Source: Bacteroidota bacterium (GTDB lineage Bacteria > Bacteroidota > Bacteroidia > Chitinophagales > Chitinophagaceae). From it: a stretch of DNA of 7,558 bases. The translations under genes were made by a program, and so were the position numbers. The notes beneath the pieces are model-generated. The model ran no database searches, was not told the DNA's origin, and saw nothing but the letters and a program-made list of their open reading frames with translations. The DNA is taken from positions 1 to 7,558 of the forward strand of contig JAEZDR010000115.1 of the NCBI GenBank assembly GCA_023433265.1. Reading direction: 5' to 3'. Of this stretch, positions 1 to 5,266 are shown in pieces (the stretch's first letter is position 1; each line of letters opens with the position of its first letter).

Positions 1-40
1 GTGTATGTTTGAGGGAAAAGCAGGGCAGAGGAGAACTAGT

Positions 41-68
41 ACATAGTACATAGGACATAGATTATAGA
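41..68. repeat. 7-bp tandem array (ACATAGT type)
   Basis: Four consecutive 7-bp units can be read: acatagt, acatagg, acataga, ttataga. The reverse complement of the unit (tctatgt) reappears in the arrays at 786-814 and 1038-1065, so this copy lies in the opposite orientation to those two. Confidence 0.7.
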
Positions 69-230
69 CAGAACCGGGATAAATAGTGGGAGAGATTATG
101 GGTTCATCAGCGGTTTTTGAAGGGAGATTGATGGGGCGGTGGGGACTTTGGCTCCGGAGGATAGAGATTGCATTCCTGGCTGAGGCATCGGATCGTAGGG
201 AGCAGTGTTCCGTAACTTTCGTTTTCAGAG

Positions 231-286
231 GAGAAAGATCTCTCCACTTCGCGCTCCTGCGTCGCGCTTCGGTCGAGATGACGGCG
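231..286. repeat. 'GAGAAAGATC...GATGACG' element, copy 1
   Basis: This element starts GAGAAAGATC, passes through a GC-rich centre (CTCCTGCGTCG) and ends GAGATGACGGCG. It matches the copies at 812-881 and 980-1027 at both ends and shares the CTCCTGCGTCG centre with the 812 copy. The ends can partly pair across the centre (GATC...GAGATG), so a folded single strand or transcript is plausible. Confidence 0.65.
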
Positions 287-320
287 TGGGAGTTGGGCTT
301 CGGAGGACAGAGATTGCCAT

Positions 321-336
321 CTCGATAGCTATCGAG
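321..336. repeat. Perfect 16-bp palindrome
   Basis: The sequence ctcgatagctatcgag is its own reverse complement, with no spacer. It lies inside the second 'AGAGATTGC' module, between the leader and the CGCAAGGACGCG tail, where the last module (405-499) instead has a 6-bp stem with an 11-nt loop. It could bind a symmetric protein, or simply be the arm of the repeat's hairpin. Confidence 0.6.
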
Positions 337-567
337 ACTGTTCCTCGCTCCTCGCAAGGACGCGCTTTTAGATGTGCCTCCTGGCTCGCAATGATGACGG
401 CGCGGGGACTTGGGCTACGGAATCAGAGATTGCTTTCCGCCGGTGGTCGGACAAGCTTTCGCCTGCTTCATTCTTCCGCAGGCTCATCGCAAAGACGCGG
501 GCCTTCGTTTTTCAGCCTCGCAAGGATTAGCTGTTTGAAGGGCTTTTGACGCTCTTGCGTCACTCTA

Positions 568-600
568 GCCTCGGACTTGCCTCGGACTTGCCTCGGACTT
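568..600. repeat. 11-bp tandem repeat, three perfect units
   Basis: The unit gcctcggactt is repeated three times without mismatch and is followed by a partial gcc at 601-603. It abuts the hairpin at 603-629. The unit is not a multiple of three and no gene covers it, so it is a non-coding minisatellite whose copy number may vary between strains. Confidence 0.85.
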
Positions 601-602
601 GC

Positions 603-629
603 CCCCCAAAAACGGGTTGTTTTTGGGGG
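603..629. repeat. Strong 11-bp hairpin (C5A5C / GT5G5)
   Basis: The left arm cccccaaaaac (603-613) pairs perfectly with the right arm gtttttggggg (619-629) around a 5-nt loop, gggtt. It is followed by tgatgg, not a T-tract, in either direction, so it is not a standard intrinsic terminator. It starts exactly where the 11-bp tandem array ends. It may be a dispersed repeat unit or a transcript-stabilising or attenuating stem; the sequence alone does not decide. Confidence 0.75.
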
Positions 630-650
630 TGATGGAGAAGGTGTGTTCTG

Positions 651-699
651 GTGAATAGTGAATGGTGAATAGTGAATAGTGAATAGGCAATAGTCAATA
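651..699. repeat. 7-bp tandem array (GTGAATA type), seven units
   Basis: Seven 7-bp units run end to end: gtgaata, gtgaatg, gtgaata three times, then ggcaata and gtcaata. The last two are diverged, so the array decays toward its right end. A two-unit relic (gtgaatg, ttgaatg) lies at 896-909. The array is a likely site of copy-number variation. Confidence 0.85.
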
Positions 700-785
700 G
701 TTGTACTTGCCTATGAAAGTTTTCTTTCTTAATTGTTACTATTATGGTTTTCTTTTCGCTCCATCCTGGCGCTCTCTTCCTTCCT

Positions 786-814
786 GTCTAAGTACTAAAA
801 TCTGTGTACTTAGA
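786..814. repeat. 7-bp array containing an 8-bp inverted repeat
   Basis: From 787 the units are tctaagt, actaaaa, tctgtgt, acttaga. The array also holds an inverted repeat: ctaagtac (788-795) pairs with gtacttag (806-813) across a 10-nt loop. The 18 bp at 780-797 match 1031-1048 with a single mismatch, so this array and the one at 1038-1065 derive from one ancestor. Confidence 0.65.
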
Positions 815-881
815 GAAAGATCCTTCGACTTCGCCTCTCCTGCGTCGAGGCTTCGCTCAGGATGACGCGCAGTGATGAACT
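812..881. repeat. 'GAGAAAGATC...GATGACG' element, copy 2 (full length)
   Basis: This copy begins agagaaagatccttcgactt, has a 25-bp GC-rich centre (834-858) containing a gcctc/gaggc stem (833-837 with 847-851), and ends aggatgacg (859-867). The following ~14 bp also match the flank of the 980 copy, with three mismatches over the 21 bp 861-881. It directly joins the heptamer array on its left. Confidence 0.7.
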
Positions 882-895
882 AGAGAACGCTGGCG

Positions 896-966
896 GTGAA
901 TGTTGAATGCTGTTCGTTCCGGTTAATGGCTGCTAATGCCAGATAATTCCCATTCGTTCCCATACG
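896..966. repeat. Short direct repeats: two heptamers and two 10-mers
   Basis: A pair of 7-bp units (gtgaatg, ttgaatg) at 896-909 echoes the array at 651-699. A second tandem pair, ttcccattcg and ttcccatacg, lies at 947-966 with one mismatch. Nothing else is recognisable in this part of the intergenic region. Confidence 0.5.
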
Positions 967-979
967 CTCGTTATCAGAG

Positions 980-1027
980 AGAGAAAGATCCTTCGACTTC
1001 GACCAGGATGACGGGCAATGATTAACT
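980..1027. repeat. 'GAGAAAGATC...GATGACG' element, copy 3 (internally deleted)
   Basis: The first 22 bp (980-1001) are identical to 812-833, and the aggatgacg end (1005-1013) is identical to 859-867. Only 3 bp separate them here, against 25 bp in copy 2. The element has therefore lost, or never had, 22 bp of the central stem. The right flank to 1027 also matches copy 2. Confidence 0.7.
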
Positions 1028-1037
1028 CCCCTTCCTG

Positions 1038-1065
1038 TCTATGTACTAATATCTATGTACTAATA
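1038..1065. repeat. 7-bp / 14-bp tandem array
   Basis: Four heptamers (tctatgt, actaata, tctatgt, actaata) can equally be read as two perfect 14-bp units. The tctatgt unit is the reverse complement of the acataga unit at 55-61. The array ends about 10 bp short of the stop codon of the minus-strand gene at 1076 and shows no terminator-like stem for that gene. Confidence 0.75.
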
Positions 1066-1075
1066 TCTTCTCCCC

Positions 1076-1564
1076 CTAATTGGACTGTATCATCTGCCTT
1101 TCTTCTTTCAAGGCTACATTCATGTACCAGCAGGCTGCCAATACCAGCGACGCTTCGCGGCTGCTCATGGTCTTTTCAGTAAAAATAGGATCACCGCTCT
1201 CCAACTCTACCTTGCAACTGTTGATAATTTTCTTGTGCTGCTGTTGGCTAACCGTCATTTGAATGCCTTCGTTTTTGCTGAACATGCAATGGTAATCGCA
1301 CTCGTTAAGGTTTACCACAAATTGGTTCTGCCAGTGATCTATAACGATTTTTCCTACTTCCGAACCATAGGCGTTTTTAAAAACAATGCGGCTTTTTAGG
1401 ATTCCCTGCTGTTGTTCAATGTAATAAAACCCGTGGTCTTCATTGTTAGATAATCGCACCGTGTGATTGCTGTTGCTGTATTTGATTACCGCATCGCTGG
1501 AGCCGGTTTGAACAAACCTGTATTCCGTGTACTCTGTCGTTGACTTTTGCAAAATACATTTCAT
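1076..1564 (-). CDS. Uncharacterised 162-residue protein, possible tubby-like/LURP-one fold
   Basis: I do not recognise this protein by name. The ATG at 1564 is preferred, giving MKCILQKSTTEY; the frame stays open up to a TTG at 1597, which would add 11 residues. It has no signal peptide or clear membrane segment at the N-terminus, so it is probably cytoplasmic. The body alternates short beta-strand-like stretches (for example SRIVFKNAYGSEVGKIVI, then FVVNLNECDYHCMFSKN). It ends in a hydrophobic helix, SREASLVLAACWYMNVALKEE. A run of strands closed by one buried C-terminal helix is the plan of the tubby/scramblase/LURP-one barrel, so I offer that fold as a weak guess. It lies downstream of mltG on the same strand with a 120-bp gap, so co-transcription is possible but not shown. 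Base composition resembles its neighbours. Gene reality is fairly sure; function is unknown. Confidence 0.75.
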   Translation of the reverse strand: MKCILQKSTTEYTEYRFVQTGSSDAVIKYSNSNHTVRLSNNEDHGFYYIEQQQGILKSRIVFKNAYGSEVGKIVIDHWQNQFVVNLNECDYHCMFSKNEGIQMTVSQQQHKKIINSCKVELESGDPIFTEKTMSSREASLVLAACWYMNVALKEERQMIQSN

Positions 1565-1620
1565 AATGGGTGGGTTTGAGATTACGATGTAAACCAATAC
1601 AATTTATTTCAGAACCCGCA

Positions 1621-1651
1621 GGCTCCAACAGAGAAGTTATTAACGGGAGCC
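1621..1651. repeat. Hairpin in the gap downstream of mltG
   Basis: The arm ggctcc (1621-1626) pairs with ggagcc (1646-1651). The 19-nt loop itself contains gttattaac (1636-1644), a 4-bp stem around one base. A second small stem, cccc-taaa-gggg, lies at 1673-1684 directly after the mltG stop. Neither is followed by a good T-tract on the minus strand, so I do not call a terminator. Confidence 0.4.
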
Positions 1652-1684
1652 AACCATCTTTTCCACAGCCATCCCCTAAAGGGG

Positions 1685-2716
1685 CTATTGGGCTTGCTTC
1701 TTTTTCATCATCTCATCCAAAGCTTTTTGGTACACGCGTGCATAGTTTTGATGATCCCTGAAGTTGGTGGTGAATACATGGTATCCGCTAAAGTCTGCTT
1801 TAGCTACAAAGAATAAATAGTTTGTCTTAGGTGCGTCAAGCACTGCATCAATGCTGGCTTTTGAAGGAGTGCAAATAGGTCCCGGTGGCAGTCCCTGGTT
1901 GCGGTAAGTATTGTAAGGACTGCTGGTTTCAAGGTGCGCATGGAGTACCCGTTTGATAGTAAAATCTTTCACTGCAAACTTAACTGTTGGGTCAGCTCCC
2001 AATGGCATGCCCTTTCGGAGCCTGTTGATATAAACACTTGCCACGTTGCCCTTTTCATCGTTCTTGTTGGTTTCTTCTTCTACTATGGATGCGATGATAT
2101 ACACCTGTTCTTTAGTAAGCCCTGATGCTGCAAGTTTTTGCTCTCTACCGGCTTTACTCCAGAAGTTCTTATGTGCATCACTTAGCTTGGTCATAATGCG
2201 TTTCATGCTGGCGGTCCAGTAGTATTCGTAGGTATCAGGAATAATGAGGGTAAGAAAGGAAGTGCTGTCCACTCCCCATTGCCGCAGGGAATCATTATTG
2301 CTGATGTAATCCATTACCCTTGAAGAGTCTTTATCAAACTCTTTTTCTATAAGGGCAGCAAAATCCTCGTGCAGCCTTATTTTGTTGATGACGAGTTTTA
2401 CCGGGCTTTGTTGATTATTCCTAAGCTTACGTACAATCTTTAGGAGGCTTTCACCGTTTTCAATCTCAAAGCGGCCAGGTTTCAGTTTATCCCAAACACC
2501 CATATTGGCGGCCAATAATTGAAAAGCTGAAGGATGTTGCAGCAGGTTTTCTTCTGCCACCTGCTCCATCACTTGTTCTTTTGCCGGCTTGCCATCCCTT
2601 ACAAAAAGAAACTCTTTTTTACTCTCGAAGGCGGTGCCCGGCATAAGGGCCAGGTAAGCAATGACGGCTGCCATTAAAGCAGCAAGCACGAAAATGAGGA
2701 CTAGTAACTTCTTCAT
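1685..2716 (-). CDS. mltG: Endolytic murein transglycosylase MltG (YceG family)
   Basis: MltG cleaves newly made peptidoglycan glycan strands within the chain at the inner membrane, and is thought to release strands or end their elongation. I start at the ATG at 2716 (343 residues) because it opens directly into the membrane anchor, MKKLLVLIFVLAALMAAVIA. An upstream ATG at 2800 would add 28 polar residues. After the anchor comes a LysM-like subdomain around residues 35-100, then the YceG catalytic domain. The key motif ASIVEEET (residues ~209-216) carries the conserved catalytic Glu, and is followed by family landmarks VASVYINRLRKGMPLGADPT, SSPYNTY, GLPPGPI and YLFFVAK. Length and domain order are normal for the family. 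The gene faces away from the 248-residue membrane protein across a 131-bp gap. The call is based on motifs seen and family knowledge. Confidence 0.95.
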   Translation of the reverse strand: MKKLLVLIFVLAALMAAVIAYLALMPGTAFESKKEFLFVRDGKPAKEQVMEQVAEENLLQHPSAFQLLAANMGVWDKLKPGRFEIENGESLLKIVRKLRNNQQSPVKLVINKIRLHEDFAALIEKEFDKDSSRVMDYISNNDSLRQWGVDSTSFLTLIIPDTYEYYWTASMKRIMTKLSDAHKNFWSKAGREQKLAASGLTKEQVYIIASIVEEETNKNDEKGNVASVYINRLRKGMPLGADPTVKFAVKDFTIKRVLHAHLETSSPYNTYRNQGLPPGPICTPSKASIDAVLDAPKTNYLFFVAKADFSGYHVFTTNFRDHQNYARVYQKALDEMMKKKQAQ

Positions 2717-2847
2717 GAAGGTGACGAAACTAAGTGAAAAACATTTTTTCTCATCATGAAGCTCGCTGCCGGGTATTTTCACCCCGCTGACAATAATCAT
2801 TTAAACTTTTTGCAGTTCTAATCATCTTTATATTATAAACCCGCCTT
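2717..2847. promoter_or_regulatory. Divergent intergenic region, probable promoters for both neighbours
   Basis: Two genes start away from each other here, so each needs a promoter in or near these 131 bp. The right half is AT-rich (2791-2840). A TTTTTG at 2807-2812 and a tattataaac at 2831-2840 have roughly the spacing of the Bacteroidota -33 and -7 boxes, but the second does not match TAnnTTTG well. No clear operator or strong stem is visible. The placement is inferred mostly from gene orientation. Confidence 0.3.
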
Positions 2848-3594
2848 ATGCGGAAGCTGCTAGTTTTTGTTTTGTTTTTCACCCCCTGTTTTACCGCCTT
2901 TTCACAGGTGACCTGCGAGGACAGCCTTATCAACTGCATTGGAGAGTGCGGACAGTTTGATGATTACGACAATGATGGTTTCTGCGATCATGGCCTGATA
3001 GATAGCAGTGTATTTAAAAAGAAAAAACCTTTGGTTACCCCTGATAGCAGTGCGGCAACGAAGCCTAAAGCGGCTGCGGTTAAGCCACTGCCGAAGAAAG
3101 AAAAAGCGCTTAATGCGCAGCAACATGACAGCAGCAAGAAAGCTGAAGCTCCAAATTTTTTTACGCCTGTCAACGATAGTACCCTAAAGGTTGGTAGCTC
3201 AAGCCGGGCAGAAGTACAGGAGGCGCCGCCCTCCCCGCAGGTGCAAAGGAGGAAAAAAGAAAGGACAACCTATCACTTCTTCTCTGTTGCTATCCCCCTC
3301 ACATTGCTATACATAGGTCTAAACATAGCCGTTAACCGTAAAAGACTGAAGAAAGCCAGTTTCCTCAGAATCTGGGACTTGCTCCTACTTATCACCTTTG
3401 CGGTTTCTGCCCTGCTGGGCCTCCTCATTGCATTGAAGATCAACTACCAGCTGCATCTTCCCTATCTAAAACCGATCTACCTGGTGCATGTGGACTTTGG
3501 GATTGCCATGACGGTGATCTGCTTCTTCCATGTAGTTAAGAACTGGAGCTTTTATGTTCGGATGTTCAAGGCGCATAAGGCAAGTGCCGCATAA
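2848..3594 (+). CDS. Uncharacterised membrane protein with Cys-rich DxDxDG N-terminus and cytochrome-b-like C-terminus
   Basis: I cannot name this 248-residue protein. Residues 1-19 look like a signal peptide ending in AFSQ. The exported segment has Cys at 23, 30, 34 and 46 around an EF-hand-like loop, DDYDNDGFCDH (38-48), with Asp at 39, 41 and 43 and Gly at 44. A Lys/Ala/Ser/Pro-rich linker (about 56-140) follows, then three hydrophobic segments near 144-161, 175-196 and 211-229. The last has His214 and His228, 13 residues apart, a spacing and setting like haem-ligating pairs in cytochrome b-like and DUF4405-type proteins. A similar Cys plus 'D-x-D-G-x-C-D' motif occurs, from memory, in some membrane 4Fe-4S or FMN-binding proteins. 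A redox role is therefore possible but inferred. The gene ends 97 bp before secG and has no terminator between, so some read-through into secG is possible. Confidence 0.8.
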   Translation: MRKLLVFVLFFTPCFTAFSQVTCEDSLINCIGECGQFDDYDNDGFCDHGLIDSSVFKKKKPLVTPDSSAATKPKAAAVKPLPKKEKALNAQQHDSSKKAEAPNFFTPVNDSTLKVGSSSRAEVQEAPPSPQVQRRKKERTTYHFFSVAIPLTLLYIGLNIAVNRKRLKKASFLRIWDLLLLITFAVSALLGLLIALKINYQLHLPYLKPIYLVHVDFGIAMTVICFFHVVKNWSFYVRMFKAHKASAA

Positions 3595-3691
3595 AACGGC
3601 AGCCATTGTAATACAAAGTGTTAGTTATTAACCTAATTTAATTTTCCCCTTACGGTAAAAACCTGTTATTTTGCCGCCTCAAAGGTTTTAA

Positions 3692-4009
3692 ATGAAGATT
3701 CTTTTTCTGATATTGATTATAGTGGCCTGCCTGGTACTGGCGTTTGTTATTTTGGTACAAAACCCAAAGGGCGGCGGTCTTTCCGGTGCTTTAGCCGGCT
3801 TTAATAACCAGATTATGGGCGTAAAGCAAACCACTGACGTCCTTGAAAAAGGCACCTGGATATTTGCTACTGTTATTGGCGTTCTCTGCATATTGTCGAC
3901 CCTGTTTTTGAGAGATACCGGATCTGACAACAATAACAGGTTCAGGGACTTAAATCCAAACGCTACTAAATCGGCTCCTGCTCCGCAAACACCTGCACCG
4001 GGCAGATAA
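3692..4009 (+). CDS. secG: Preprotein translocase subunit SecG
   Basis: SecG is the small accessory subunit of the SecYEG channel in the inner membrane and speeds SecA-driven export. The 105-residue protein has two hydrophobic segments (about 3-22 and 55-73). Between them is the family's cytoplasmic loop: VQNPKGGGLSGALAG (22-36), then a conserved GVKQTTDVLEKGTW stretch leading into the second helix. The C-terminal tail (75-105) is polar, rich in Asn, Pro and Ala, and typical of Bacteroidota SecG. The ATG at 3692 opens directly on the first helix. The upstream gap (3595-3691) is AT-rich and has a TATTTTG at 3667-3673 that is one base short of the TAnnTTTG box, so I leave the promoter uncalled. 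The gene ends in an intrinsic terminator at 4029-4057 and converges on the TPR gene at 4077. Confidence 0.95.
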   Translation: MKILFLILIIVACLVLAFVILVQNPKGGGLSGALAGFNNQIMGVKQTTDVLEKGTWIFATVIGVLCILSTLFLRDTGSDNNNRFRDLNPNATKSAPAPQTPAPGR

Positions 4010-4028
4010 TAGCCTATTGTAAATAATT

Positions 4029-4057
4029 AAGCCGCTCTAAACAAGCGGCTTTTTTTT
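4029..4057 (+). terminator. Intrinsic terminator of secG
   Basis: An 8-bp perfect stem, aagccgct (4029-4036) with agcggctt (4044-4051), encloses a 7-nt loop, ctaaaca. It runs into eight T residues (4050-4057). It lies 20 bp past the secG stop. On the opposite strand the stem is followed by ttaattattta, a much poorer T-tract, so any termination of the convergent gene here would be weaker. Confidence 0.9.
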
Positions 4058-4076
4058 ATGCAAAAAGCTGTGAAGA

Positions 4077-5246
4077 TTATTGTTTAATAGCGGCAATCTT
4101 TTCGTTGAAATAGGCTGCTTTCGCCGGATACATTTGAACTAGTTTCCGGTACAACTGTATTGCCTTGGATTGTTTTCCCTGTTTGAGGAGTACCTCTGCC
4201 ATGGCTTCTGTAACGATTTCCTTAGCCTCGTTCGAGTTTTCGGCTATGTCTTTAATTACGTTTTCCAGTTCAGGACTTGTTCCCAGGTCGACCGGCTGGG
4301 TTTCTCCGCGCTTCATTTCCTTGAGCCAATCGGTAAATTTCCTCACCTTCTTAGCAAACTTATCCTGCGGGGGGGTGGTTTTTTCTACATTAATACCCTG
4401 TGAAGCGAAATAATCAACAGTGTGATAGGGCTCTGTTGCAATGGGTAGTTCAGCATTGTCATCTACAGGTTGGTTAAACTGTTTAGCCTGTTCTTCCAAA
4501 ACCCTTGTAAGCGCAGACGGCACTTCCTCCTGCGAAACCGGTTCTATTGCTTCCTCCTGCTGCGCAGTTGCTTCTCCCCCTGGAGCTTCGAATGTTTCTT
4601 CCGGAGTTGTTTCCGATGCTCTGTATTCTTCTACCGCAATTGCATCTTCTGTTACGCCACGCGCCTCTGTAGGTTCTACCTGTGGCTCAACTTGATCAGT
4701 GGGTGTACCAGAAGGCTCTTCGTTGGTAATCTCCTGGAGAGGCTCGTCAATGGCAGGCGCAACTTCCGCGGCCTCAGGCGTCTCTTCAACCTCAACCTTC
4801 CTATCCTCTTCCCTCGTTTCCGAAACAGTATCCTCTACCTGATGAATAACACCAGGTGGTGGTGCCGGTGCGTCCTCGTTTGCAGGGGCTACTTCCAATT
4901 CGTATTGCAGGTTAACAATGGGGGATTTTTCATCCACCTCTATCATCTCCTGTAATTTATCTGTTGGAGTTTCACCGGTGGGCTCGCTATATTCCTCACC
5001 CGGCGGAGCGATGCGATTAAGTTCGTAGTGCAGCCAGTGGGTATTAGGAAAGTAAAGAGAGGTTTTATACAACTGCTCCTGGAAACCGGGGTGATCCTCC
5101 TGCTTCATCTTTTTGGCAAGCAACAACTGAACTACTGAAAAGTAGGGCTGTTGTTGTGCAATGGTTTGCAGCTCTTCAACTGAAACTTCCTGCAACGAAT
5201 GCTTGCCGGTTAGCATGTGAACAATCTTTCCTTCTACCATGTTCAT
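4077..5246 (-). CDS. Uncharacterised TPR-tailed protein with long acidic linker
   Basis: The 389-residue product has no signal peptide and is likely cytoplasmic. Three parts are visible. Residues 1-80 form a helical domain (SLQEVSVEELQTIAQQQPYF, then LLLAKKMKQE and NTHWLHYELNRIAPP). Residues ~82-265 are low-complexity, rich in Glu, Pro, Thr and Ala, and probably disordered. Residues ~272-389 hold YHTVDYFASQGI, a basic helix KKVRKFTDWLKEMKR, and a single TPR-like helical pair (EVLLKQGKQSKAIQLYRKLV, then YPAKAAYFNEKIAAI). I know this architecture from Bacteroidota clusters containing lptE, where it is usually annotated only as hypothetical or tetratricopeptide protein; no function is established to my knowledge. 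It follows lptE by 20 bp and is probably translated from the same mRNA. I chose the first ATG (MNMVEG); the second, two codons on, is equally possible. Confidence 0.85.
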   Translation of the reverse strand: MNMVEGKIVHMLTGKHSLQEVSVEELQTIAQQQPYFSVVQLLLAKKMKQEDHPGFQEQLYKTSLYFPNTHWLHYELNRIAPPGEEYSEPTGETPTDKLQEMIEVDEKSPIVNLQYELEVAPANEDAPAPPPGVIHQVEDTVSETREEDRKVEVEETPEAAEVAPAIDEPLQEITNEEPSGTPTDQVEPQVEPTEARGVTEDAIAVEEYRASETTPEETFEAPGGEATAQQEEAIEPVSQEEVPSALTRVLEEQAKQFNQPVDDNAELPIATEPYHTVDYFASQGINVEKTTPPQDKFAKKVRKFTDWLKEMKRGETQPVDLGTSPELENVIKDIAENSNEAKEIVTEAMAEVLLKQGKQSKAIQLYRKLVQMYPAKAAYFNEKIAAIKQ

Positions 5247-5266
5247 GGCGTGAAAATAGTGTAAGC

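Larger units (their letters stand above)
142..499. repeat. Composite modules built on 'AGAGATTGC' element
   Basis: A ~30-bp leader of the form GGGA(C/G)TTGGGCT-CGGA followed by (C/T)AGAGATTGC occurs three times, at 142-171, 288-317 and 405-433. The start-to-start spacing is 146 and 117 bp. The two later leaders directly follow a GATGACGGCG end (277-286 and 394-403). Each module ends in a CGCAAGGACGCG-like tail: 353-364 and 488-499 (CGCAAAGACGCG), with a variant CGCAATGATGACG at 387-399 and a further CCTCGCAAGGA at 516-526. The last module contains a 6-bp stem (461-466 with 478-483). The pattern resembles the palindromic 'ATTGC...GCAATGACG' repeats scattered through many Bacteroidota genomes. 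I see no ORF encoding a mobilising protein. Confidence 0.65.
1..1075. repeat. Gene-free repeat island
   Basis: This stretch of about 1.07 kb holds no ORF I would accept as a gene on either strand. It is a mosaic of short repeats: 7-bp tandem arrays (41-68, 651-699, 786-814, 896-909, 1038-1065), an 11-bp tandem array (568-600), a strong hairpin (603-629), and two dispersed families with imperfect inverted symmetry (copies near 142-171, 231-286, 288-364, 405-499, 812-881, 980-1027). Such islands are common between genes in Bacteroidota with larger genomes, but the function is unknown. The two plus-strand open frames here (86-328 and 205-549) run straight through the repeats and have low-complexity, Arg/Ser-rich translations. 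The gene left of position 1 is not visible, so promoters or terminators belonging to it cannot be judged. Confidence 0.8.

Noticed and set aside
86..549. Two overlapping plus-strand open frames of 80 and 114 residues (86-328, 205-549)
   Set aside because: They run through direct and inverted repeats in different frames, have low-complexity Arg/Ser/Leu-rich translations and no recognisable domain. The frames exist because the GC-rich repeats lack stop codons.
1..1075. CRISPR array
   Set aside because: The repeat units are 7, 10, 11 or about 30 bp with irregular spacing, there are no uniform unique spacers, and no cas gene is visible.
1565..1597. TTG start at 1597 for the small protein next to mltG
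   Set aside because: It would add 11 residues ahead of a good ATG with no ribosome-binding site to favour it; the ATG at 1564 is the simpler choice.
1886..1902. Sigma-54-like site TGGCA...TTGC
   Set aside because: The GG-to-GC spacing is 12 nt, not the 10 the -24/-12 consensus requires, and it lies inside mltG.
2902..3173. Minus-strand frames opposite the 248-residue membrane protein
   Set aside because: They overlap the signal peptide, Cys motif and linker of a gene with clear protein-level features and themselves show none.
4369..4375. Seven-G tract inside the TPR-tailed gene as a phase-variation switch
   Set aside because: Seven bases is short for a reliable slippage tract, the frame is intact, and neighbouring Pro codons explain it.
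4165..4955. Plus-strand frames of up to 161 residues opposite the TPR-tailed gene
   Set aside because: They are mirror frames of a Glu/Pro-rich coding sequence. The minus-strand gene has a coherent domain plan and operon position; the plus-strand translations do not.
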